Below are positions 1 to 8,632 of a DNA stretch of 50,002 nt, piece after piece. The stretch is from Methanobrevibacter sp. Lineage in GTDB: Archaea > Methanobacteriota > Methanobacteria > Methanobacteriales > Methanobacteriaceae. The stretch covers positions 1 to 50,002 of the forward strand of contig JAILDN010000052.1 in assembly GCA_024689425.1 (NCBI GenBank). Direction: 5' to 3'. The notes under the pieces were generated by a model that did not search any database, was not told the origin of the DNA, and was given only the letters and a program-made list of their open reading frames with translations. Made by a program: the position numbers and the translations under genes. Each line of letters opens with the position of its first letter. Within the stretch, counting starts at the first letter, position 1.

Positions 1-52
1 TAGATACAGACCTAAACCTAGACATTGGAGAAGAAACAGCCTTAAATTATAA
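1..52 (+). CDS. rpl39e: Ribosomal protein L39e (C-terminal part, cut by window edge)
   Basis: The frame beginning at base 2 reads RYRPKPRHWRRNSLKL and then TAA. This is the very basic C-terminus of archaeal L39e, a protein of about 51 residues that lies in the exit tunnel of the large subunit. The start lies outside the window. The stop is 12 nt before rpl31e, matching the conserved archaeal order L39e-L31e-aIF6-LX-prefoldin alpha. Confidence 0.93.
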   Translation, partial: RYRPKPRHWRRNSLKL

Positions 53-64
53 GGGGGATTTATC

Positions 65-310
65 ATGGAAAGAGTTTACACAATTCCACTTAGAAATGTA
101 AAAAATGTTAAAAGGACTATCAGAGCTCCTAGAGCTATTAGGGAAGTTAAAAATTTCTTAACCAAACACATGAAAGCTGAAGAAGTTAAACTTGATGAAT
201 CTATTAATCATGTAATTTGGGCAAGAGGTATTCAAAAAATACCTTCTAAAATTACTGTTAAAGCAGTTAAAGATGAAGATGGTGTTGTAGAAGCTACTTT
301 AGCAGAATAG
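65..310 (+). CDS. rpl31e: Ribosomal protein L31e
   Basis: This 81-residue protein of the large ribosomal subunit matches archaeal L31e in length and sequence. It opens [13 protein letters not shown], has a basic middle ([15 protein letters not shown]), and contains the [11 protein letters not shown] segment typical of the family. L31e sits near the polypeptide exit tunnel. The ATG is preceded by a strong GGGGGAT ribosome binding site. It lies between rpl39e and the aIF6 gene, in the conserved archaeal translation cluster. Confidence 0.97.
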   Translation: MERVYTIPLRNVKNVKRTIRAPRAIREVKNFLTKHMKAEEVKLDESINHVIWARGIQKIPSKITVKAVKDEDGVVEATLAE

Positions 311-352
311 CTATTGTACTTTTTTCAAATACTTGGCAAGTGAGGTAACAAT

Positions 353-1024
353 ATGTTAAGAAGAATAGATATTGTAGGAAATCCCAATATTGGAGTTTTC
401 ATCCAAGCAACAGATGACTTTGTTATTGTTCCTTATAATTTAATTGATGAGAAAGTTAAATTAGTTGAAGAGATATTAGAAGTCCCTGCGGTGAGATCTT
501 CTGTATCTGGAAGTAGCCTTATTGGATCTTTATCTGTAGCTAATTCAAATGGTATTGTTGTTTCCCCACATGTTTTAGATAGAGAAGTTAAACAGTTTGA
601 AGAATTAGGTCTTGAAGTAGCAACTATTCCTGGACATTATACTGCTGTAGGAAATATTGTTGCAGCTAATGATAATGGTGCTATTGCAAGTCCGTATTTG
701 TCTGAAAAAGCTATTGATGTTATTGAAAACACTTTAGATGTTAATGTTGAATCCAGTCCGATGGTCGGAAGCGACATTATTGGATCATTAATCTCAGTAA
801 CTAATAAAGGTTTTTTAATCAGTGGTAATGCTGTTAAAAGTGAAGTTGACTTTTCTTGTGAAGTATTTGGTGTTGAAGGAGATGTTGGTACTGTTGGAAG
901 AGGTATTTCTTTAGTTGGTGCATGTTCAATTGCTAATTCAAATGGTGCAATTGTGGCCAAAGATAGTACCGGTCCTGAAATGGCTAGAGTTGAAGAAGCA
1001 TTAGGCTTTTTAGATGATTTATAA
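353..1024 (+). CDS. eif6: Translation initiation factor aIF6
   Basis: This is a 223-residue anti-association factor that binds the 50S subunit and keeps it from joining 30S early. The family folds as a five-fold pentein propeller, and the internal repeat is visible: SVANSNGIVVSP near residue 62, AANDNGAIASP near 104, SVTNKGFLIS near 149 and SIANSNGAIVA near 192. It opens with MLRRIDIVGNPNIGVF, as expected for aIF6. A GAGGT site lies 6 nt before the ATG. It is probably cotranscribed with rpl31e and rpl18a. Confidence 0.97.
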   Translation: MLRRIDIVGNPNIGVFIQATDDFVIVPYNLIDEKVKLVEEILEVPAVRSSVSGSSLIGSLSVANSNGIVVSPHVLDREVKQFEELGLEVATIPGHYTAVGNIVAANDNGAIASPYLSEKAIDVIENTLDVNVESSPMVGSDIIGSLISVTNKGFLISGNAVKSEVDFSCEVFGVEGDVGTVGRGISLVGACSIANSNGAIVAKDSTGPEMARVEEALGFLDDL

Positions 1025-1045
1025 ATTATTATCTGAGGGATTAAT

Positions 1046-1270
1046 ATGATAACTAAAATTTACAGAGTTAAAGGTACTTTTGTAATGGGCGATGAATTTC
1101 ATAAATTTGTAAAAGAATACAAAGCTACTTGTGAAGCTGATGTAGAACAAAAAATTTATGAACGTTTCGGAAGCAAACACGGTATTAACAGAAATCAAAT
1201 TAAAATTTCTGAAATAGCTGAAATTGCTCCTGAAGATGTTCAAGACCCAATTGTAAAAGAGATTTTATAA
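1046..1270 (+). CDS. rpl18a: Ribosomal protein L18a/LX
   Basis: A 74-residue protein in the LX (L18Ae/L20e) position, between aIF6 and prefoldin alpha as in many archaea. It starts MITKIYRVKGTFVMGDEFHKF and contains GSKHGINRNQIKI, a pattern typical of LX, which binds at the subunit interface near 5S rRNA. The start has a good site (GAGGG, 7 nt upstream). A 74-codon reading frame on the opposite strand is a shadow of this gene. Confidence 0.94.
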   Translation: MITKIYRVKGTFVMGDEFHKFVKEYKATCEADVEQKIYERFGSKHGINRNQIKISEIAEIAPEDVQDPIVKEIL

Positions 1271-1292
1271 AAACACTTCATGGGGTGTTATT

Positions 1293-1724
1293 ATGGAAGA
1301 TCAGCAAAGATTAAATGAACTCGTTAATGAAATTAATGTGTACAACCAACAAGCAGAATTAATTCGTCAACAGATTGAATTAATTCAATCTTCTATTGCT
1401 GAAGTTGATGCATTAACCAACACTTTAGATGATTTAAACGGGGAAAGAGCTGTTGAGGCTTTTGTACCTGTAGGTGCTGGTTCTTTCATTAAAGGGGAAC
1501 TTAAAGACACTGACGAAATTATTATAAGTATTGGTGCAGGATACGCTATTAAAAAAGATGCTGAAGGTGCTAAAGTTATTATTGCTGGGCAAAAAAAAGA
1601 TTTGGAAGATAGTTTGGATAAAATGTTAGCTAATTTACAACAAATTACTGATATTTTAGCAAATCTTCAAGGTCAAGCTCAACAAATCCAAACTGCAGCT
1701 CAAGGTGGCGTAACTGGTTATTAA
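1293..1724 (+). CDS. pfdA: Prefoldin alpha subunit
   Basis: A 143-residue subunit of the jellyfish-shaped chaperone prefoldin, which holds unfolded proteins and passes them to the thermosome. The two coiled-coil arms are visible as Glu/Gln/Leu-rich helices at about residues 1-50 and 95-140. They flank the beta-hairpin core (AFVPVGAGSFIKGEL, then ISIGAGYAIKKD), the hallmark of the alpha class. The C-terminus is Gln- and Gly-rich. A GGGGTG site precedes the ATG. In many archaea ftsY comes next; here about 6.9 kb of other genes lie between. Confidence 0.96.
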   Translation: MEDQQRLNELVNEINVYNQQAELIRQQIELIQSSIAEVDALTNTLDDLNGERAVEAFVPVGAGSFIKGELKDTDEIIISIGAGYAIKKDAEGAKVIIAGQKKDLEDSLDKMLANLQQITDILANLQGQAQQIQTAAQGGVTGY

Positions 1725-1734
1725 TTACTTATAA

Positions 1735-1760
1735 CTTTTTTTTCTTTTTTTTATTTTTTA
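1735..1760 (+). terminator. Oligo-T terminator after pfdA
   Basis: Long T runs (TTATAAC followed by T8, C, T8) begin about 10 nt past the pfdA stop. Such T tracts end transcription in archaea without needing a hairpin. A very similar TTATAACTTTTTTTT tract follows the regulator gene at 18511-18540. Confidence 0.6.
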
Positions 1761-1802
1761 TAGCAATCTATTTTTATCAAATTAAACAAACGTTTATTTG
1801 AG

Positions 1803-4127
1803 GTGTTTCTTATTTCAAATAAATTCAAATTTTTTTCTATATTTTTACTTGCCATATTACTAATTAGTATTCCATTTGTTTCTGCAAGTGATTCAGAAAA
1901 TGGAACTGTAACTAATGGGAATATTGGTGAAATTCCAGTTAGTGGTAATGTAAGTCAAGTTACAGGAGAATCCTCTATTAATTATGTTGGAAATACAACT
2001 AGTGATGATAATTTAATTAATTTGAGTGAATGTAGTTCAGCGGTTCTTCATGTAAGTGATAGCGAAGGGGTCATCGCATTTAGGCGTGATTCAACTGATG
2101 CTGCAAATTTATATATTGTAGAGGGTAATTGGGGACATATAGATTTCGTAAAACAGTATAAAACTTCTGGGAGTTATTTCTTCCACGCGATTGTGACTTC
2201 TAATGGTTGGCTTATTGGTACTGGAGGAATTACTGATGGGTCTCGTAATGCTCAAATTGAAAGTATAGCCTCTGAAATGGTCTTAAATAATGAAATTACA
2301 GATTCATATCTTCGTAGAATATATAATATTATCTCCAGAGATTCTTTAGGTCACTTTGTAATTAAAGCTCAGGATGGAACTTATGGTGTTGTTTTCACTA
2401 ATTTATACCATGTTGGTAAATTAGATCCCGGAGAGTTCGTTTTATGCCCTAATGTATATTCTAAATCTCAAAGAGGATATTACGATTCCAGTCTGAATGT
2501 TGTCGATGCTGCAATTAAAATCATTTACACTGATTCTTATGGAATTAACAGAAGAAACGTTATGACTTACCATTATAATGTTGTTCCTTCTTCCGGTAGC
2601 TTGTCTACGGTTGTTGACACTTATGCTTCAAATGATAACGGCCAGGGTGTTGGACGTTCTACTGCTGGTTTGTCTGATAATGTATATTATTTTGGTTCTT
2701 ATTTTTCAAGATCAACTTTACCTCAAACTCTAAATAAGCTTAAATTAGGAACTCATGTATTTAATAAGGTTCCTACTGATATTTTCAGTTTAACTCAACC
2801 AGTTAACACATCTTTGATTGGTGAAAATGTTGCGGTTAATTATCAAGTAGCATATATTGCTGGTGCAAGTCCGGTTGTTAAATTTAACCTGCCAAATTCT
2901 ATTGATTTTGTTTCTGCAACTGTTTCAAAAGGAACTTATACTTATGATGCATCTTCAAGTGTTTTAACATGGAATTTGGATAATTGCGCTGAATTAAACT
3001 ACATTACCCTAAATGTTAAGGGAAATGAATATGGAACTTATACGATTTCTTCATCATTGGATGATGTGAATTTTAAGGTTAATTTAACTATCGTTGAATA
3101 TGGCGCAGTTATTTCTGCATCCGATGTTGTAAAATATTATAAAGGTCCAGAAAGGCTTAAAGTCCTTTTAACTGACATACATAATGTTCCTCTCGTTGGA
3201 GAGATTGTTAAAATTAATATTAATGGTGTAACATACAATTGTGCGGTCAAAGAAAATGGTTATGCTTCACTTGCATTAAATTTAAATTCTGGTGATTATA
3301 ATGTAACAGTAAGCTATGATGGACGTTTGGGCAATAATGCCACTGATGCAAATGTTAAAATATTAGAAACGATATCAGGTAATGATATTGTTAAATATTA
3401 CCGCAATGCAACCCAATACACTGCAAGGTTCGTTGATACTTCTGGAAATCCATTAGTTAATACAGCTGTTACTTTTAATATTAATGGTGTATTTTACAAT
3501 AGAAACACGAATGCTGATGGTGTTGCTAAATTAAATATTAATTTGAATCCTGGCAATTACACCATAACTGCATTAAACCCATTAACAAATGAAATGTATA
3601 GTAATAATGTTGAAGTTTTAGCCATATTGGTTGATGGACGTGATTTAACTAAATACTATAGAAACGCTTCCGTATATTCAATTAAAGTGTTGGATGATTT
3701 AGGCAATCCATTAGCTGGGGCAATTGTAACATTCAATATTAATGGTGTATTTTATGAAAGGCAAAGTAATGCGTCCGGATATGCGAATCTTAATATTAGA
3801 TTGCAGCCTGGAGATTATATAGTGACTGCTGAGTATAATCAGTATAAATACTCAAATATAGTGCATGTACTCCCTGTTTTATTTGCAAATAATACAGTTT
3901 GCTATTCAAATATGAGTAATTTCACTGTTAAATTGATTGATGGTCAAGGAAATCCTTACGCTAATCAAAACATCACATTTAATCTTCATGGTAAAATCTA
4001 CACCAATGAAACAAACGAGGAAGGTATCGCTAATTTGTCTGTTTACTTAATGAGTGGGGAATATATTGTCACATCATCTTATGATGAATATAGTATTTCT
4101 AATAAGTTAACAATGATAAATTCTTAA
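1803..4127 (+). CDS. Secreted adhesin-like protein with Ntn-hydrolase-like N-terminal module and Ig-like repeats
   Basis: A 774-residue surface protein with a GTG start preceded by TTTGAG. A signal peptide covers about residues 1-28 (basic KFK, hydrophobic core, VSA-S). Residues about 75-325 form a globular module that is also present in the protein at 18566-21034. It has conserved EC(S/C)S at 76-79 (Cys77), FRxDS (Arg94, Asp96), an NGW-G motif near 134, GHFVIKA-DG at 183-192, and PN at 216-217. Residues about 330-430 resemble a DUF11-type beta-sandwich. Four Ig-like repeats of about 80 residues follow (near 440-520, 525-605, 608-690 and 692-770), each with a KYY-type start, NINGVFY and a GxYxVT end. 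No C-terminal membrane anchor is seen. The Cys-Ntn hydrolase reading is inference; attachment or cell-surface binding is the usual guess for such proteins. Confidence 0.8.
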   Translation: MFLISNKFKFFSIFLLAILLISIPFVSASDSENGTVTNGNIGEIPVSGNVSQVTGESSINYVGNTTSDDNLINLSECSSAVLHVSDSEGVIAFRRDSTDAANLYIVEGNWGHIDFVKQYKTSGSYFFHAIVTSNGWLIGTGGITDGSRNAQIESIASEMVLNNEITDSYLRRIYNIISRDSLGHFVIKAQDGTYGVVFTNLYHVGKLDPGEFVLCPNVYSKSQRGYYDSSLNVVDAAIKIIYTDSYGINRRNVMTYHYNVVPSSGSLSTVVDTYASNDNGQGVGRSTAGLSDNVYYFGSYFSRSTLPQTLNKLKLGTHVFNKVPTDIFSLTQPVNTSLIGENVAVNYQVAYIAGASPVVKFNLPNSIDFVSATVSKGTYTYDASSSVLTWNLDNCAELNYITLNVKGNEYGTYTISSSLDDVNFKVNLTIVEYGAVISASDVVKYYKGPERLKVLLTDIHNVPLVGEIVKININGVTYNCAVKENGYASLALNLNSGDYNVTVSYDGRLGNNATDANVKILETISGNDIVKYYRNATQYTARFVDTSGNPLVNTAVTFNINGVFYNRNTNADGVAKLNINLNPGNYTITALNPLTNEMYSNNVEVLAILVDGRDLTKYYRNASVYSIKVLDDLGNPLAGAIVTFNINGVFYERQSNASGYANLNIRLQPGDYIVTAEYNQYKYSNIVHVLPVLFANNTVCYSNMSNFTVKLIDGQGNPYANQNITFNLHGKIYTNETNEEGIANLSVYLMSGEYIVTSSYDEYSISNKLTMINS

Positions 4128-4140
4128 CTTTTAGTAATAT

Positions 4141-4167
4141 TTTCCCTTTTTTTCTTTTTTTATTTTT
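4141..4167 (+). terminator. Oligo-T tract after adhesin-like gene
   Basis: A run made almost only of T (TTTCCC, T7, C, T7, A, T5) starts 14 nt past the stop of the surface-protein gene and ends about 40 nt before the pyruvate kinase start. It looks like an archaeal T-tract terminator. Confidence 0.55.
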
Positions 4168-4206
4168 GAATAATAAGAAATTAAATGTTATTTGGAGCAT
4201 ATTGGC

Positions 4207-5610
4207 ATGAAAAAGACAAAAATTATATGTAGTATAGGTCCTGCCTGTAATTCTGTCGAGATTATGGGGGAAATGGTTAATGAAGGCATGGATTGTGCAC
4301 GTATTAATCTTAGTCATGCTACGCATGAGGATATATTGAAAACAATAGATGTTGTTAAAGAAGTACGTAAAGTATGTGGTGTGCCTGTAGCTATAATGTA
4401 TGATACTAAGGGGCCTGAGTTTCGAACTTCGAAATTTAAGGATGGGGGTGTGACCCTTCAAAAAGGTGACACTATTAATATGAGTAAGAGTTGCATACTG
4501 GGTAATGAAAAGGAATTTGGAGTTAATCATAGTGATGCAATTGACTTTATAAAAATAGGGGATAAAATACTTATAGATAATGCTTTACTTGAATTGGAAG
4601 TTATTGATAAGAAAAATGATTATCTTGTATTAAAAGCCTTGGATGATGGAAAAATCCAAAATAATAAGGCTATTAATGTTCCGGGTGTTGATTTAAACTT
4701 AGATTTTATGAGTGAAGTAGATAAAAGGGATATTAATTTTGCAGCTAAACATGCATGTGATTATTTGGCCTTGTCATTTGTAAATACAAAAGAAGATGTA
4801 ATTGTGGCCCGTAAAATAATTGAAGGAGCTGGAGGAGATGCTCTTATCATTTCAAAAATCGAAAATCGAATGGGCATTGAAAATATAGATGATATAATCA
4901 ATGAATCTGATGGGATTATGGTGGCTCGAGGAGATTTGGGAGTAGAAGTTCCAATGGAAGAGTTGCCGATGCTTCAAAAGAGCATTATCAGAAAATGTCG
5001 TGAAAAAGGCAAATTTGCTATTGTTGCTACTGAAATGTTGGCTTCCATGTATGAAAATCCTAGGCCTTCAAGAGCAGAGGTCTCAGATGTAGCTAATGCC
5101 GTATTGGATGGAACTGATTGTGTGATGTTGTCTGGAGAAACTACTGTTGGAAAGTATCCAATAGAATCAGTTGAAATAATGGGCAGAATATGTGAATATG
5201 TGGAATCAACTATTGACTATACAAAACATGTCTCTTACAAAGGAACAATAGGTGTTAGTGATACAATTGCTAAATTAGTTGTAGATGCTGTCGAGTACTC
5301 AGATATTAAGTTGATAGTCACAACTACAATGACAGGGTTCACGGCTAGTAGAATCAGTAATTTGAGGCCAAATTCTATTATCTTGGCTTGCTGTCCATCT
5401 AATCATATTGCAGAGAAAATCGTTTTAAACTTTGGTGTTAAACCAGTAATAACGGATATATATGAAAGTACTGATGAAATGGTTGAGAGTGCAAGGCAAA
5501 TAGCTAAAAAAGAATTCAATCTAAATGAAGGAGATTTAATAGTAGTTACTGGAGGATTTCCAGTAGGTGAGACGAAAAAGACGAATTATTTAAGAATTGT
5601 AGGAATATGA
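4207..5610 (+). CDS. pyk: Pyruvate kinase
   Basis: A 467-residue cytoplasmic enzyme that converts phosphoenolpyruvate and ADP to pyruvate and ATP. It begins MKKTKIICSIGPA, as pyruvate kinases do. It keeps INLSHA, the MYDTKGPEFRT active-site segment, the B domain (about residues 70-165), the signature around ISKIEN (Lys220 region), IMVARGDLGVEV and ATEMLASM. The C-terminal allosteric domain runs from about residue 345. An in-frame TTG at 4192 exists, but the GGAG at 4194-4197 sits 9 nt before ATG 4207, so the later start is chosen. It lies between two surface-protein genes, in a spot where ftsY would be expected. Confidence 0.96.
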   Translation: MKKTKIICSIGPACNSVEIMGEMVNEGMDCARINLSHATHEDILKTIDVVKEVRKVCGVPVAIMYDTKGPEFRTSKFKDGGVTLQKGDTINMSKSCILGNEKEFGVNHSDAIDFIKIGDKILIDNALLELEVIDKKNDYLVLKALDDGKIQNNKAINVPGVDLNLDFMSEVDKRDINFAAKHACDYLALSFVNTKEDVIVARKIIEGAGGDALIISKIENRMGIENIDDIINESDGIMVARGDLGVEVPMEELPMLQKSIIRKCREKGKFAIVATEMLASMYENPRPSRAEVSDVANAVLDGTDCVMLSGETTVGKYPIESVEIMGRICEYVESTIDYTKHVSYKGTIGVSDTIAKLVVDAVEYSDIKLIVTTTMTGFTASRISNLRPNSIILACCPSNHIAEKIVLNFGVKPVITDIYESTDEMVESARQIAKKEFNLNEGDLIVVTGGFPVGETKKTNYLRIVGI

Positions 5611-5625
5611 TTCAATTAATGTCAT

Positions 5626-5643
5626 TTTAAACCATTGTTTAAA
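5626..5643 (+). terminator. Hairpin after pyk
   Basis: A perfect 7-bp inverted repeat, TTTAAAC-catt-GTTTAAA, begins 15 nt after the pyk stop. No strong T tract follows, so the terminator call is weak. Confidence 0.4.
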
Positions 5644-5730
5644 TATCTAATAGTTCTAACATCTTGCACATATTAATATTAATTAACTAACAAAAAACAT
5701 TTAAAAAGAGCAAGATATAAAAATTATACT

Positions 5731-8520
5731 ATGAATAAATTTAAAGTTTTCCCTATATTTTTCGCATTTTTATTAGTTTTGTTTTTAAGCATTTCATGTA
5801 TTTATGCTGAAGATAATGCGACTAATGTGGGTGAAGTAAACATAGGTGCAAATAATGTATCGATGCATTATAAAAATGGGTCTGGCATTGTTATGGGACT
5901 AACTGACTCACACAATATGCCGATTTCTAATGAAAGTTTAATTATTAATATCAATGGCATAAATTACACAAGAAAGACTAATGATTCCGGTCAAGCTTTT
6001 ATTAAGATTAACTTAATTCCTGGGAAATATTTGGTTAATGTTCATTTTTTAGGAAACGATAAATATCTTAATTCTAATAAAACTGTAAATGTAAATGTAT
6101 TGCCGACAATCAAGGGTAATGATCTTGTAAAATATTATAGAAATGCCACACCTTACCAAGCCACTTTTCTTGATGGGATGGGCAATCCCTTAATTAATAA
6201 AAATGTTACTTTTAACATTAATGGTGTCTTTTATACTCGTAAAACTAATAATGAGGGTGTAGCTAAATTAAATATTAATTTAAACTCTGGAAATTATATA
6301 TTAACAGCATGTAATCCAAACGATGGATATTATTTTTCAAATAACGTTAAAGTGCTTCCAACACTCAACGGGTCTGATTTATATAAAGTTTACATGGATA
6401 AAAAACAGTATTTGGCATCATTTAGGGATTATATGGGCAATCCCTTAATTAATATAAATGTTACTTTTAACATTAATGGTGTCTTTTATACTCGTAAGAC
6501 TAATGATGAGGGTGTAGCTAAGCTTAATATTCGTTTAAATCCGGGGGAATACATTATTACTTCCTATAATTCATTAACTAGTGAAGCATGTTCCAATAAA
6601 GTCAAAGTATTCTCTTTCTCAGATACTAAATTGTTATCAGAGGATTATTCTTTTAAGGCAAATGATAATGATGCTATTGAAGTAAAATTAGTTGATAGAT
6701 TTAATTATGGAGTTGGTGGAGAGGCTATTACTTTAACAGTTGATAATAAAGTCTATACTGCAACAACGAGAGATGATGGTGTAGCCGTTTTCCGTTTGGA
6801 TTTAGATCAAGGTAATTATTCACTATACTTCAATCATGCTGAAAATTCAAAATACGGTGAATCATCAATTAAAACAAATTTAGAAATGTATGCTGGGCCT
6901 AAAGTCTCTTTTAAAGGTGAAGATGATATTTTATTAATGTCTGGAAATAATTACTCTGTTGTTTTATATGATGAAAATAACTTAACATTTCCTAATCAGA
7001 GGGTTTACTTTGATATGGATTCTAATATTTATTCAGCCATAACGGATAATAATGGTGTAGCTAGCATTAAAGTTAATCTATCCGCGGGGGTTTATGATAT
7101 TACATATTTCTTCAATGCTACTGGCTATAAATTTATAAGAGGATCTAGTAAAATCAATGTTTTAGAAAGGGGTGAAACTAATTTCGTCCAATTAACAAAT
7201 TTTGTCACTGAAGGAATTGAAGAAAAACTAGAAGTCTCATTGATTGCAGATGGTGTTGTTGCGGTTAATGGCGAAAAGATTATAATTGAAATTAATGGCA
7301 TAAATTATACGAGAACAACTGATGACAGTGGAATAGCTGGATTAACTATTAGATTAATGCCAGGGACGTATAATGTCAAGTATTACTATTCTGGTGGGGG
7401 ATTGTTTAAAGAATCTGTCAGTTCATCAGAAATAATTGTAAAAGAAAGGATTCTTACAAAATTTATTCTTCTTGCAGGCGATAATTTCCATAAAAATGCA
7501 GGAATAACTTATGATATTCAATTGATTTCAACTAACGGATTAGCTAATAGGGATGTCGTTGTTAAAATAGGTTCTAAAACATATAATCTAAAAACTGATG
7601 ATGAAGGTATTGCTAGCTTAAACATCAATGGTTTAGATGAGGGGAGTTATGAAATTACCTATAAATTCCGAGGAGATAATTCATATGCTCCATGTGAAGG
7701 TGCCTCTAAACTCACAATAACTTCTCAAATTCCATATGGATACTCCTATTGGGTTAGATATAACCATATGAATAGTTTAAACTTAGCTAGTTTATCTTCC
7801 CAAGGAACGAAACATATATTTTTACATTCATATGCCTTTACTGCATATGGCGAAAGTAGTGTTGTTTCATGGATTAAAACAGCTAATAGTTATGGAATTA
7901 AGGTTCATATTTGGATGCAGGTATTTTATGGTAAAGATGGATGGGTGCGCCCAGTTAATGATGATGGATCGTATAAATATTCTTATATGAACTCAAAAAT
8001 CAATGAAGCAAAATATTATGCAAGCATTAAGGGAGTTTCCGGAGTTCACTTTGATTATTTAAGATTCGGTGGAACTGCCCATTATTATTCAACAAGTGCT
8101 GGAGCTATTAATTACTTTGTAAGTCAGGTGTCAAGTGCGGTTAAAAGTGTTAACCCTAACTGTTTATTGTCTGCTGCAGTAATGCCTGAACCAGGAATGA
8201 TGATTTATTATTATGGTCAGGATATTCCTACAATAAGTAAATATCTAGATATTCTTGTCCCAATGGTTTATAAAGGAAATTACGGTAAAAATACTGCTTG
8301 GATTCAAGAAACTACAAGATGGTTTGTAGAAAATTCAAATGGTGCTCAAGTATGGACAGGACTCCAAACATATCGTTCTGATGATGATATAACTCTATTA
8401 GGTTATAATGAACTATTTAATGATGCGCAAGCCGCTTTAAATGGTGGTGCTAGAGGAATAACAATGTTTAGGTGGGGTTTAGTTAACCATATTAACTTTA
8501 ATGCCTTGAAAATGTCTTAA
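5731..8520 (+). CDS. Secreted Ig-repeat protein with C-terminal glycosidase-like TIM-barrel domain
   Basis: A 929-residue surface protein. The signal peptide spans about residues 1-26 (basic MNKFK, hydrophobic core, IYA-E). Seven Ig-like repeats of about 80-90 residues fill roughly 40-665; repeats 2 and 3 carry the KYYRN/NINGVFYTRKT pattern and are nearly identical in DNA. The last 260 residues differ. They look like a beta/alpha barrel: strands HIFLHS (695-700), KVHIWMQVF (724-732), GVHFDYLRFG (771-780), LLSAAVMPEPG (812-822), DILVPMVYKG (840-849), QVWTGLQTY and GITMFRWGL. This arrangement, with Asp775 and Glu820 at strand ends, resembles the DUF4015/GHL group of putative glycoside hydrolases. 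A secreted sugar-cleaving enzyme on an Ig stalk is the likely role; the substrate is unknown. No membrane anchor or pseudomurein-binding repeat is seen. Confidence 0.8.
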   Translation: MNKFKVFPIFFAFLLVLFLSISCIYAEDNATNVGEVNIGANNVSMHYKNGSGIVMGLTDSHNMPISNESLIININGINYTRKTNDSGQAFIKINLIPGKYLVNVHFLGNDKYLNSNKTVNVNVLPTIKGNDLVKYYRNATPYQATFLDGMGNPLINKNVTFNINGVFYTRKTNNEGVAKLNINLNSGNYILTACNPNDGYYFSNNVKVLPTLNGSDLYKVYMDKKQYLASFRDYMGNPLININVTFNINGVFYTRKTNDEGVAKLNIRLNPGEYIITSYNSLTSEACSNKVKVFSFSDTKLLSEDYSFKANDNDAIEVKLVDRFNYGVGGEAITLTVDNKVYTATTRDDGVAVFRLDLDQGNYSLYFNHAENSKYGESSIKTNLEMYAGPKVSFKGEDDILLMSGNNYSVVLYDENNLTFPNQRVYFDMDSNIYSAITDNNGVASIKVNLSAGVYDITYFFNATGYKFIRGSSKINVLERGETNFVQLTNFVTEGIEEKLEVSLIADGVVAVNGEKIIIEINGINYTRTTDDSGIAGLTIRLMPGTYNVKYYYSGGGLFKESVSSSEIIVKERILTKFILLAGDNFHKNAGITYDIQLISTNGLANRDVVVKIGSKTYNLKTDDEGIASLNINGLDEGSYEITYKFRGDNSYAPCEGASKLTITSQIPYGYSYWVRYNHMNSLNLASLSSQGTKHIFLHSYAFTAYGESSVVSWIKTANSYGIKVHIWMQVFYGKDGWVRPVNDDGSYKYSYMNSKINEAKYYASIKGVSGVHFDYLRFGGTAHYYSTSAGAINYFVSQVSSAVKSVNPNCLLSAAVMPEPGMMIYYYGQDIPTISKYLDILVPMVYKGNYGKNTAWIQETTRWFVENSNGAQVWTGLQTYRSDDDITLLGYNELFNDAQAALNGGARGITMFRWGLVNHINFNALKMS
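6178..6524 (+). repeat. Near-identical 255-bp-spaced DNA repeat inside the Ig-repeat gene
   Basis: About 90 bp starting at 6178 (ATGGGCAATCCCTTAATTAA) recur at 6433 with only a few mismatches. The spacing is exactly 255 bp, or 85 codons. The copies encode the core of Ig repeats 2 and 3. Neighbouring repeats in the same gene are much more diverged, so this pair looks recently duplicated or converted. Confidence 0.85.
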
Positions 8521-8524
8521 TTTT

Positions 8525-8558
8525 AAATTAGTTATTTATTTAACTAATTTCTTTTTTT
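8525..8558 (+). terminator. Hairpin plus T-tract terminator
   Basis: A perfect 10-bp inverted repeat (AAATTAGTTA at 8525-8534, TAACTAATTT at 8541-8550, 6-nt loop) is followed at once by C and T7. It starts 5 nt after the stop of the Ig/TIM-barrel gene. This is the clearest hairpin-plus-T terminator in the window. Confidence 0.75.
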
Positions 8559-8632
8559 ATTATTTTTAAATATTATAAAGGATATACTCTTATATAATTA
8601 GATTTTTTAAATAACTAAAAGGTTGGGTTATT

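Noticed and set aside
4099-4530. 143-codon frame opposite the surface-protein end and pyk start
   Set aside because: It crosses a T-tract terminator and the conserved pyk N-terminus in antisense; the translation is low-complexity and unlike any family.
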